64,000 bases of DNA, taken from Progne subis subis (Eukaryota > Chordata > Aves > Passeriformes > Hirundinidae). The notes beneath the pieces are model-generated. The model made no database searches. It was not told where the DNA came from and saw only the letters and a program-made list of their open reading frames with translations. Both the position numbers and the translations under genes were made by a program. Location of the stretch: assembly GCA_022316685.1 (NCBI GenBank), contig JAKJHU010000140.1, forward strand, positions 1-64,000. Reading direction: 5' to 3'. This document shows, piece by piece, positions 22,013 through 34,700 of the stretch. How positions within the stretch are numbered: position 1 is the first letter of the stretch; every line of letters begins with the position of its first letter.

Positions 22013-22743
22013 TGGCCTAAGGTTTGTTGGAGTATCACAACTGATGTCCGTGGTCACCAGTGCACAAACAGGTATGGGCAATTTAGAAATATTGTGCTTG
22101 TAGTTTAACAGCAAGTTCATTTAATACATTTGTCTGTTAATCAGCATTTTTAACCATAAATCCATGACCTAAAAGTATTTCCCTCCCGCTTTAATACTTG
22201 GCTTGTTTAATGTATTTCAAATAGACAAGGCCTGTCCCTGTAATTTAAGAAGGGGAAAAAAACCAACAGGTACCATAACAGACACTTCTACAGCAGCAGT
22301 AAAGGTAAATGTCACTTACAGGAAAGTTAAACAAGTATAGGCTTAGATACTTCTCAGGAATGCTTTCTCAAGTTTGCAAACAAAGAAACAAAAATTTATA
22401 CACCATAGTTTAGTACTTAGGGGTTCATATCTCTAAACACTTAACTTATAGACTCAGAAAATAAATGCAGCAATTTTCATCTTGGAAATCAGTGAGCTTA
22501 ATTTCAAGATAAATACTGACTTGTTTTGATCAATGTTCTACAGTTCAGAAGTCATCTCCAAAGGAATAAGGAAGAACTGTCACTGCTTCCAGGTCAGATA
22601 CCTGCCAGATGGAGGCTGGCTCAGTATAACTGAACTTTTAGACAGGAGTTTGTTATTTTTAAGGGCCTGTGAAATTTAAGAGGCACTTGAATATACAGTC
22701 ATTACAGTATAAAATGTTCTCAGAGTTCTCCCCAAGTTGTTTT

Positions 22744-25700
22744 CTATACTTGCTGAGACCACAAAAACCGGTCACACCTTTCCAACATGGACTGAATCAG
22801 CGCTCTGCAATGAAAGCAAAGGGGAAAAAAGAAAGGTCAAACAGTAAAAAAGCTAACAGCATAAAGAATAGAGTTTTGGTTTGCTTTTTATAAGGAAGTT
22901 TGCAAAAAACATGATTGCATTTCAGAAGTAACATCCTGACATCACTATTTACACCTTTGGAAGGAATAGGAGAGATCAGAGTCTGTACAGGTCTCCACAG
23001 GACAGTTTCTCTTTCAGAGAATCTCCTTCACATACACCTTTAATGCATCATTTCCTGTTTCCTCATTTTCAATTTTAAAATGCCTATATTGCAAAACATA
23101 CAGTTCTTAAATAACAGGAAAGCTTTCAGATGAGTCTAAAACTAAAGATAAAAATGTGAAGCACTTTATCTTCTTGTTAACAGAAAAAAGAAGTTTAAAG
23201 CACGGAGGATAGTGTGGAGTTTCTGCCAACATATCTCTTACCTCTGCCTTTTCTCAGCAATTCTCAGTATCTCACAGACACCAGTAAATCTCTCAGATAA
23301 TTCTAGTGCCAAGCCACACTCCTGCAAGAGAGGCAAGGCACGATTTGGGCCAATGGCCTTGGCCAGCAACAGAGCAACATTTTCCACAGTGATGCAGTCC
23401 GGGAAGCTTGGGCCTCCATTGCTGACAGCATTCCCATTCTGTGGGCTGTGGTGGTGGAAAGCTGGGCTGCGATTCCGTGCAAGATGAAGAACAAATTTCC
23501 ATTCTTCTATGGTCTCTGGAATGGAGCCTAGATGTAAAATGAGTTTGTTACATTATCTGTAAAACAAGGATTATTCTAAGACTACTATTTACACTGTATC
23601 TGTACTTAAAAGGGAAGCTAGCTATTCTGTTTTACTCTGAAGATTTTAGGAAACCAAACATTATCAACAAGCAAATTGTGCACAGAAATGTACTGCCCTG
23701 ACTGACTTGGTGTAAAGATTTAGTGGTGAACACATATAGCTTCACAATAGTTCAGTATTCAAGGCTTTGGATTAAGTCAAGAGACAAAATTTTGTCCCTC
23801 TTAGGGCTGGAATCGATTTTCTTCGAAGTTCTGCCTTGTGGTACAATGCTTTGCTCACCCTAACTTTGGGTGTGTGCACGTGTAGTGGGCGAGTTTTGTG
23901 CTGTGCAGGAAGGCTTCTTATTCCTCCATCTACAACACCAAGGTTAGCTTTTACTCCTACCTGATAAACAAATCAAGATTCTTTAACTTTTAAGCATTTT
24001 CTAGCACAACTGATTTCACAAAGCACAGCATGAAGACACAAGAGTATAACACCCATTTATGTGTTTCAAATATGCTGTACTACACAAAGAGCTAGAAAAA
24101 CACTTCAAAAAATGAAAGTTGAACTCAGCTTTGGGCAAACCACTATGTATGGGCAATTCCTACATTACAGAAGTATGTTTACACAGCTTAAGAATCACTG
24201 ACCATCTTCTCCATTCAACAGGCTCAGATCATCCAAATGAACAATATTAGTAAAGACTTCTGTTCTTCTATCCAGTTCCAGACAGAGAAAAAGATATCCA
24301 GGCCAAAATCTTGAATAAGAGAGTAAATATTTCCAGGAATCAAACATTCAGTTCAAACCAAAGTCTAGAACAATCCCACACTAATTTCAGTTTCAGTAAA
24401 GACAAAAAGCAACTAAATTTAATGAATGTCAGAAACAGAGTAGGGACATGAGGAATAATGTTCCCACTTGGAACATTAAATCAGACATTCAATATTCACC
24501 CTCAAAAAAGGAAAGGTCTTTAAAAAAAAAAACCCTGTCCAAACAAGAAGCAGATTAGTAGGTATTCTGACCCTGAGAAGATACAAATGTAAATGACCAA
24601 TCAAGTATCAAGAATTACTAAGTTTTCTTCTCACCCATGTGATTTACAGATGTCAGCCATCTTCTCTTTCATAACAAAATCAGCTGGGAGCTTAATCAAG
24701 AGCAGAATGAGCTGGCTGTAGCCCCAGGTAAACAAATGTGATCGTGGCCTAGAAGAGGAGAAATTCAGTTTTAAGGCATTATTAATTTTCTTCAGAACAT
24801 TACATCAGATTTATGAAAAGAGAGGAGAAAAAATGAATGAAACACTAGGTACAGTCTCATTAGAACGGTTATTCTGGAAGGCATTGCAAATTCAAGTTTT
24901 TCAATCCTTTGGTTGTTTCTGCTGAACTCTGCAAAATGCTCCAAGGAGTCAGCGATCCAAACTCTCACACAAAATCTAACCCAAAACCAGACCTGTTACA
25001 TCTTTCTGCTGCACTCAGGACCTTGGGTGAAACCCACTTTACCTGGGATTTCCCTCCTCATCAATAGTGTTTGCCCTTTGTGGAGCATCATGAGAAACTG
25101 CCAAGCACAACCAATCCAACTGTACAGATTCCGGCTGCAGAAAAGATCTAAGGAGAAATGGCCTGGAAAACAAAGCAGACACTAAAAAAACCCAATCCTA
25201 CCAGTTCTAAATATACCAGATATGGAGAAGTAGAGATTGTGTGTGGACAAATTAACAAAAAAGTGGGGGGAGATGTAAAATTAAATGTGGAAAAGCCTAA
25301 AGTGACGTATCTAGAAACTGAGGCAACCACAGAAAATCAACTTTGCAGGTTGAGTTCCCCTAGATTTGGTTCAGGGTTTATTTAGTTTTGTTGTTGTTTG
25401 TTTGAGGGGTTTTGGTGGTAGTTTTTTTGTTTGGTTTGTTTGGGTTTTTTCCCTTGGGTTTTTTTTAAAATGACATCTAACCCTAGTACACTGAACAGCA
25501 GACATAGGAACAAAAAAAGTCAATTCCATTAAAAGTATTATTTAGGAAATCCCTTTTAAAACTAGATACTAACCTAACAAAAACTCCAGTCTAAGGCCAG
25601 ATACAACTGGCAGAATTACTTGGAACCTAATGCTTAAGAACACCAAGCAGACTGATACAGAAACACAAAAAAAGTCCCCAAAATCCAAATTAAAAAACAA

Positions 25701-28700
25701 AACAAAACACCACAAACAAAAAAACAAAACAAACAAACAAACAAACAAAAAAACAAAAAAACCCAACCACCACTCCACACAGTTACATGATGAAGAGAGC
25801 AGGCAGATGAAAAGGATCCTACATTCCCTTCACCTTTTATCCTCTGGCTTTGATTTCACCAGACTATCTAAATATGCTAGAAAGTGAGCTGGATCATTCC
25901 TGCAAAGCTGTTTAATATCAGAAGGCAAAACAGAGGGGTGGAACTTGATCAAAGGCCGAAGAGCTGTTTCCCCAAATTTTTCATAAAGCCTGGAGAGAGA
26001 GAGAATAAAAACTACTTTCAGTATGAAAGTACTGAAAAAATAAATTTTTCAAGATCTCCAGCAAGTTCAAGATAGTACTGAAAGTGATCTCTCTAAGAGA
26101 TTCCAGAAATCTTCATGACATGGTAAGTGAAGCAATTCCTGTCAGGAAGCTAAGAAAAAGAAGATTTGGGTACAAACCTTTGAGCATGAGCCAACAACAG
26201 TGAGCTGTCATCCCACGGCCCCAGGTCATGCAGCAGCTTCAGTATTTTCAACATATCTTCACTTTCCATTGCTAAAGCCACTGGACTGTGACAAGTTAGT
26301 TCTAAAATAAATCAGTGCACAAGTTACAAGATTTGGGCAATTTCGTTTTCCTTAGCAAAATAATTTTTTTCCTGCTCCTCTTTTCATCCTTCTGCTGAAC
26401 AACAGCTATCACTGCTTTCATGGGAAGTTCAATACCCACCTCTATCCTGATGAAAATGCAGGTATTAATCGCCAGGCACAAGTGCAGTCCAACTAAGGAC
26501 AAACTGGGAATGCACACACTACTTTTCTAGGGCTCTCAGAATCCAAACAGTGAAGAGATTCCCAGAAACACGAACACCAACCCTCAAAGCAAGACTCTGT
26601 TGTTTAACTGCCCTCTGCTGGAGTGGAATCAATGCTAAGGCTTTAATTCACTTTTAAAAGAAATACATAAGGCAGAAGCTGGGTGCAGAGAACAGAAAAG
26701 TTTTCCGATATCATCATGAAGATTTGGTTCAATAAAACTAAAGAGGCATCAAAAAGATCAGAAAGTATTTCTGTGGAACAGCAAAGTGTGAAGTGATCAC
26801 AAGCCACCTGTCTGCATGGAACCACCTACTCCATTCTGTTTTGTTTCATATTAACCACATTCCTTTACAAGCTGAATCTTCCATTGCAAATGCTGAAGCC
26901 CCTCCTCTCTCTCCTGCCTCATTTCTACAGACTTGTGATTCTAATTATGATGCTTTTGCTCTTAGAAGCTCATATGTTTGTAAATAGGCTGGCTTCACTA
27001 CTGTGTTCAATCAACAAGGTCCATGCAAACTAAGAAGTTCAAAGTTGCAAAGTGGGAGAACAGTATCTCTCCAAGGAGCCAGAAGTTCTTTTTTTTAAGA
27101 AATCACAGGTTATTCTGAGTTGAACGGGACCCACAACAGTGATCAAGTCCAGCTCTTAAGTGAATGGTCCATACAGGACTTGAACCCATCAATGCTGGGA
27201 TTATTAGCACTGTATTCTAATGAGCTGAGCCAAGTTCTTCCTAAGGGAAGTATATGGGGGAAAAACAATCAACCAAACAACCCAAAACCAGAACAAAAGC
27301 TCCCACACACCAAGCATCCTCCCCCTGCCAAAAGGAAAATCTGTGGCCACAATTATGAGAGTCTTCAAGGTTTTTTCTTTTTTTTCCTCCCAAACTTATT
27401 TTCAGTTTAAGAAGGAATACAACATTCATTATTTACCTTTCAATCCTGCAATGTATGTTTCCCATACATTAGGGCAGGTGGCACACGTGGTTATAATACT
27501 CTGCTTTACTCTCTTCAAATCCAAAAGGAAGAAGTAGCTTCTCAAAAACCTACAAGCCAGGGTCCCTGAAGCTGCTGATGGCAGACTTCTCTCAGAGCTC
27601 TCCTCAGCCTCACCGCTCCCACAGGAAAAGACACGCAGCTCAAAGCACAGAGTTGTCAACTCCACGAGATCTCTCAGAACATCAGGTTCAATGGTACACG
27701 GAACAGACACCCGGAAGTCGCAGCCCAGAGGCCCCGTCACATCAGTACCATTTGCACACGTGCTTCTGCTCACACAGGTTTCATCAGTATTTTCTTTTTT
27801 AATGCTGTCTTCCAACACACCACTCTGTGCCTTGTCTACAGGGTTTCTGTCAGCTGGAGCTACTTGCAGGTTTTCCTCCAGGACTGCTCTCTGTTCTTCA
27901 GCACACACAGCCCTGCTTTTCTTAACAGACCAAGCAGAATGCTCCTTGCTGAATTTTTCTTCTAGATAGACAAGCCATTTCTGTAAGACCCTTCTCATAC
28001 ACTGAGGTTCTAACAAAACCAGGGTATCCTGGAGCTTGGCTCTGCAGATAAAAAAAGAAGTTTGCGAAATTTAAAAATTATAAGATTCCACAAGTGAAGT
28101 TTCAAATATGCTTTGTGTAACTATACTCCTACACTTTACCTGGAGTCAGTTGTTGGGTTTTTTGTGATTTTGAGTGCATCAAACACAATTTAGGCACTGT
28201 CTACATTTGATCTCAGCATATTCTGAGCTCCCATTTTTTTCAGAATCCATTTTTATTTGTGATTTTGATTTTTTAAACTATGCTTGAACTTAAGACAAAG
28301 GGATAATGCTGCTAGAAGAGTTTTTAGTAAGTTTTGCTTGGTTATAAAAAGAGGAATCAAATCATTCACCAAATGAGATCCTTTCAGGTTATGTTAATAG
28401 ACATTTAGAGCATCACTTTTACATGCATGTATAATGAATAAAAAGAAAACTTAAAAACAATCATTCCTTCTCCCAAAGCCCATTCCTTCTGCCAATATCT
28501 ATCCAGTAAAAAGTTTCTCTGCTTACATAGTTTCTGCTGTTGCAGCCTTGAGATCTCTCAGATGGTCCTCCTCAGGAAGCTGGCAGATCTGAGATTCTGA
28601 CCTAGAAAAGCACATTTACTTCAGTCTTACCTGTAAGTATTAAATTATTAAAGTGAGGATTTCCTGAAAAATTTCAACACTACTTCCTTTACTAAATACA

Positions 28701-31700
28701 AAACTTTCACTTGTATGAATTTATGGATGAATTTGGCATGAAGAGCAACAGATACTACTATTTTTCTGGCTTTCTATAATTGCTTCTGCTCCAGCTACAG
28801 TAGGTTTCTATGGGTACTGAACGAAAAACAATACCACACCACTGTATGAAAGTTAGTTCAAAACGGAAAGTTAGCACTGGAATATGAAATTACTTAGCTC
28901 TGTGTTCATTGCCTCATCAGCTCTAAGAAAGGAGTTGGGAGAACCACTGAAACCCACCATAGAATGAAGGCAGCTAGAAAAACCTAATGCCAAATTCCTC
29001 ATTCTGCTTGAAAGTTTTTTTCTTAGGTTGTTATCCAGCAAATACAACTGCTAAGAAAATGTGATTTTGCACTTACTCGTTTTCTTCCTGGGGAGATGCT
29101 ACTGGATTAAGAGTTAGTTCTGGCAGCTGTTCATCCTCCTTTGCTTCATGCTTCCCTCTAGAGTCAGGACTTATATGAAGTGTGCCAATCTTTTCTGTGG
29201 TTTTGCGTACAAAGCTAGAAACACTACAAATCACAAGTTCAAACATTTAAAATCAGAAGTTTGGAAGTAAACAAACCAAGCACTCCTTTCATTCAGACCA
29301 TCATTTCAGAGACTTTATAACCTGAAGAACTTTCAAGAAAAGGATGAGAGCAGTGATGACCAACAGGAACAAAACTTACTAAGAACCTGATCAAAATTCA
29401 TTCTCCGGTCATGATCATGTTTTCATCACAGAATAGAAACCTGAAGTATTTAACACTCCTGCTGGAGAAACAGGATCACATACCAACAATTAGCCATAGA
29501 TCTTGACATCTTATTTGTAACTTGTATGCAAATAAATGCAGACTGACTACACTGCATTGTAAAGCTTTTAAGTATAAAGCATCTTTAGGAAATTATGTCA
29601 CTCTTGATGGTAAGAAACCAATTTACAATACTTCAAATTAATTCTTCAGATTACAAAGCTCACCAACAATGCCCTTTTCACTCAGCAGTCCCTATTCCTT
29701 CATATATTTTACTGAAGAGAAAGCTCAATGAACATACCAGAGCTCAATTATTTCTACCACTGCCACAAAGGGAAACTATCTCAACAAGATTTGAACACAA
29801 AAATAAGCTTCTTGCTTTCTGCTCTAGAATGAAAAAAAAAACCAAAAAACCCCAAAAACCCAACCCAGCATCTTTTACTATAACAAGGCATAGCAAAAGT
29901 TGAAGCTTGCTGCAGAAGGCAGAAAGGATTCAAATTTAGCAAAACAATTGGACTTGAACATATAGAAAGACTGAAGTTAAACTTTTAAAAATTAAGCGTA
30001 AATATGATAGTATTTTATTTAATTATTAATTGCATGCAGTGAATACTTGAAAATCTAGCTTTCATTATTACCAGAAACACTTATTACTAGTAAAGTCCTT
30101 AAGGCTGCTTATGGTTTAGAAAGACTCAAAACATTGCATGTACTTCTGATGTTTATTCTGAGATCCTCACACTGCTGACAGCAGCTACAATTCTTTTGTA
30201 GTTTTTGGTTGCAGGACACCATTTACATACTGAAGTGATCAAGGGAAGACTTGCAATTTTTCAGACCATTGCCAGGCCAGAGACATTTTAGCTAAGTAAT
30301 TAATATAGGGCACTCTTATAAAAAAATTTAAGTATTTAACACCATCTCCTTTGTATTTGTACACCTACCCCTTCATCCCCCATTAAAAAAAAAAAAAAAT
30401 TAAAATACCAATGTGATTTTTACATAAAATGAACACAGATCTAATTGCAGCAGGTATAGGTTACCATTATTCCATAAGTGTTTGGGAAATCAATTAGATT
30501 CACTGAGAAGTTCATGTAGGGAAAGAACAGACCACTTTGCAAGTGTGCTTTATCAATATCTATATGCTTGGAATATTTTAATGTTTGTACCCAAGAAACT
30601 TAAGAAGCCTTCCCCCTAAGATCCAGAAAGGCAAAATCCCAAAACAATATCCAGTAAGTTTTCCTTTGAATACAAACCACAACCAGAGTTTACAAGGTAA
30701 CAGTAAACATTTCTAGACATTTAACAGTTATTAACTGTTTAAAACTGGGGTTGAAGTCTTGGCTCCACTGAAGTTACCAGCAGCTCTTTGTATCTTCACT
30801 AGAGCCAAAAAGAAGATTTAAACTGCTGGGCAAACCTGAGTGCACCTCTGGTGCTCCAGTTCAGGTGTTACATGTTTGTAGAACAGAGCATGAACTAAAC
30901 CACACAATGCTACAAATCCAGGGCATAGAAGAGGGCAAGATGTAATGGATGAATGAACCTGCTGCATGTTTTACCTTTCTTTGACAGCTTGGAGAGAGAC
31001 GAGAGGAGATGGGGAACGGAATGACAAAGGAATACTGAATGGGAGAAATGTCTCATTCCGGTCAGCCTCAACCACCACAGATGCATGAGATATGTTCTCT
31101 GACAAATGGAATTGAAATAAAAAGTCATGAAATAGTGGCCTGGCAAAAAAATGGAACAGTGAAATGAACTGCAAGTCATTAATTCATTAATGGATAAACC
31201 TGCCCACCATATTTTCTTTTTCAATACTCAAGAATGTGTGGAGCCAGGTTTCAAGGACTGTTTTACTACTGACTTAGAACCTAGTACATCTGCTTTATTC
31301 ATAATCCTTTGGCTCTGTAGCAAGGCAAATAATGATCAACAACTGTGTGAAAACTATCTTCTAAAGGCAGACTTACAGTCCGTTTAGGGGACAAAACCTT
31401 GATTTAATCCACTGAGTTACTCATACATCTAAGAAAATTAAGTATTGTGGCATACATCAATTCACATAGCATGATTTCCGAAATCTAAATCACATGTGAA
31501 CAGAGAGACACACAAGTCATGACTAGGTTATAAATCACCCTCTTATTTGAAAGGACTTAAAAATCTAAGCGAGCCCACAGCTCTCTGGCTTCTGATAAGA
31601 ATCACAGGAAATACAGAATCACTGACTGATTCGTTTTCTCTCACATATCCCTAACAATATCCACAACATGTTTTGCTTAATCATTTCCTGGTACAAACAC

Positions 31701-34700
31701 ACACTGTATCTTTAAGTGATGTCAACAAGAAAAAAGGGATCATTTTAAGCCAGGATGACACTGCATTTTGTAACAGTCAGCAGTAACCACAGTGTCGAGA
31801 GGAAAAGATGCTGCTCTATTAGAGAAAATCTACCACCAGAATCCCTCTTGACAGTGCCTAAAGGTCACAACTGACTTTACAACTGGCTGTAAATAAGGCC
31901 ACTTTTATTCATTATGCAGACTAGAAACCTAAAAACTCATTTCATCTTATGTCATTGTGACCAGGGAAACACTAAGCTCATTTCTTCAAAATACCAAATC
32001 AAGTACTCGTGCTTCAAGAAACACCTAGAATTTCTCTACTTGGAAATAATCAGCAAATTTGTCATCGCTTGTGAGAGAGACAGAACACACAGAACCTTTC
32101 TTTCTTCTGACATTTAAAAATTAGGTCACCTGAATTTTGACTTTTAATGTTGGAGATAACGCACTTCAGAGTTTCCTCACTTGTTTTTATGGTGATGTAG
32201 GTAAAGAGGCACATGTAAAGATAAGCGTTACCAACAGCACGTAGCTTAGTCAGCAGGACAACTCTACTGACAAGCAGGTGAGTAAATACTTGTTTCTGCA
32301 CTCTCCCTCTCCACTGTGGTTTTCTCCAAAGCATCCAAATTCTCTCCATCCTCAACAGGCATCTACTCCTCACAAAAGCTAAAAAGCAAGTTTTTTATTA
32401 GAAAGCCAATACCATACCTAGAACTAAGCCAGCTCCTCATCATCTCACGTTTCTACATCCCCTCCCAATCCCAGCCAGAGCAGTGAACAAAAACCCATTA
32501 CAGTCTCACTCAAGCTTTAGTCCAGTGACAGACATTTGTCAGGAAATAAAAAAAGCTCCCTGGAGGGGCTAAATGTCAGTTATTAACAATTCTAGCACCC
32601 CTACACTAATGTTTATGTGTGTAAGAGATTATCCCCTTTACAAGGAAAACCCTGCAAGAAGGTTAACAGAATCCTTCTGCTTTCCCCAAAGAAATATAAA
32701 GCAGAACCCAGATTAAGATAATCTTTTTTGAAGCAAATATTACAGAAGGATATTGGCAGCAAACAAATCTTGTTTGAAGTACAATTAACACTGGCACAGA
32801 CAGCTGAAGGAATCTTAGCATTGATGTTGAATTACACTTGGAGAGGGGTAAGTTGGAGTGAAGCCCATGCTTGGTAAAGCCCTCTGGACCTTTTTTTTTG
32901 TTTCTCTGGGTTCTGTTTTCTTCTCAGCCTGAATTTCTGTGGAGCCAGCTTTTCAACCGAATGTTTCAGGAAGGATTTTGACTGGAAAGTGAGGTGATTG
33001 TTTCAATTGATCAAATTACATATATTAATAGTGAATAACTTGATAGTGGAAAGCAGGAGCATAGAGCCAACCGAACAGAATTCTTGTAAAAACACACACG
33101 TTCATTAAGAAACATTACCAAGTTCTAGTTGCTCATCTTCATGGTGTACAGAAAATTCTTTAAGTCTCTCATCTTCTGAGAACGTTTGACTGTGGACGGA
33201 ACACAAGTCTTCATCTGACTGACTGCCCCTTCGACTGATAATGCGATAGATTCCAGAGTCTAAGACACTGAAGCTTTCCTGTCAGAGCACAGAGGGCAGT
33301 TAGACATCCTGTTAGTTGTACTTCCTCATTCAACTCTCTGCAATGAATTAACCAATTGTACCCACATAAATAACTTCAGAGCATTTTACAATTCACTGCC
33401 TGGAAAACTCCTATTTAACAGAGTACCTTTATCAGATCCAGAATGCAGGAGGACACAGATGCCAGCAAGTGTGCAGTTCAGTGACTTTAAAAAGATGTGT
33501 ATGCTGCAATTGCTTTTAGGAAAGCAGCCTGTGGAACAACTGGTGCACCCAGTGAAGGCAAAACCCACATTAGCTTTAGTCCTGCAGCCAAGACTGTCAC
33601 TTTCCCACTTAGCTGCATACCCAAGAATCTGTATTCCTTCTGCTGGCCAGCCATATCCAGCTAGCACAATTACAGACCGTCCAAAACTATTTTGTTTCAG
33701 GACCAACACACATTTTTGCTCACGGTCAGTCTACATGACTAACAAAGAAAAACTTGTCTACCACATCAAGATGGTATTTACATTTCTTTGCTTTTTAAAC
33801 TTTCCTTTTTTTCACTATTGAAGTGAAAGCAGGAGCTGATACTGTATTAACTAGGAAATATTTACCCTTTTTTGAAAGGCAGCCGTATATTTATTAGAAA
33901 TATGCTCTTATTTTTTTTAGAGCTTTCTCCTTAAGCTTCTTAGAGCATGATAATTTTTTAAATAGGGCCAAGATAATTCTAAGCACTCAGACATTCATTT
34001 TCACCACATAAAACTAGAGTTATAACCAAGACTGTCTTTACTGAAGCATGTTAAAATGTTAAACAGAGCTTTGGAAAAAGCCATCTTCATATCCATCTGA
34101 GATATCCATATCTCGTATCTCAGCCATTAGCCCTAAAATAATATGGAAAAGAGGCAGAGGTCTGAGAGCTTATAGAATGCACATAGTGCTGTTTCATACT
34201 TCTTCACTCCACCTAGCTTTAGAATGCAGAATTATGAGCTGTAGTAGACAGTTGAAATGAAAGCCTCATCTTCCAAGTGAGCAGTGAGGTGACTTTAAGC
34301 CATAAAGATAAAACCTGTAGGTAACATTTTGGGCACTACCAATACACATACATGAGATGAAATACTGCTCCTTCTACTGCTGCACGCAGAATCTAGAGGT
34401 TCCAACTTTGAAATCAGTTCTTCCAGTTGCACAGTGATATCTTGCTGGGTTGAAGCATCCAGCTGAGACTTCAAGTACTCCAGCTTGTCTAGAGGTAAAT
34501 TTTTTCTTGCCTAAAAGCATCCAGTGCAAACAGAACCATTATTATCCTAATGCATGTGTGAAAAAAGATACCACATATGCAGGATCATTTTCACCCTTAA
34601 AGTATAATGCTTAGATGACTTTAAAAACTCCAACAATATTAATCTCAATAACCATGAAACTTAATGGAAGGGGGGACAGGAAAGACCGTGAAGTTGTATT

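Larger units (their letters stand above)
15600..22743. other. Gene-poor interval between SAA and HPS5
   Basis: No protein gene is supported here. The interval holds a solo LTR (about 18934-19691), a possible second LTR fragment (about 19905-20245), a CR1 LINE (about 20858-22012), and presumably the HPS5 3' UTR at its right end. The remaining parts, 15.6-18.7 kb and 20.25-20.85 kb, contain only short open frames with no splice context. No second SAA copy is visible. Confidence 0.6.

Noticed and set aside
25147..25162. Starting HPS5 exon 18 at the downstream acceptor (25147)
   Set aside because: The upstream acceptor gives exactly the human length and an extended match, so it was taken as the main site; the other is kept as a possible alternative.
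27181..27250. A tRNA-Ile gene in HPS5 intron 15
   Set aside because: Stem pairs and box positions are degraded and the sequence continues into a CR1-like tail, so it is the head of a SINE rather than a working tRNA gene.
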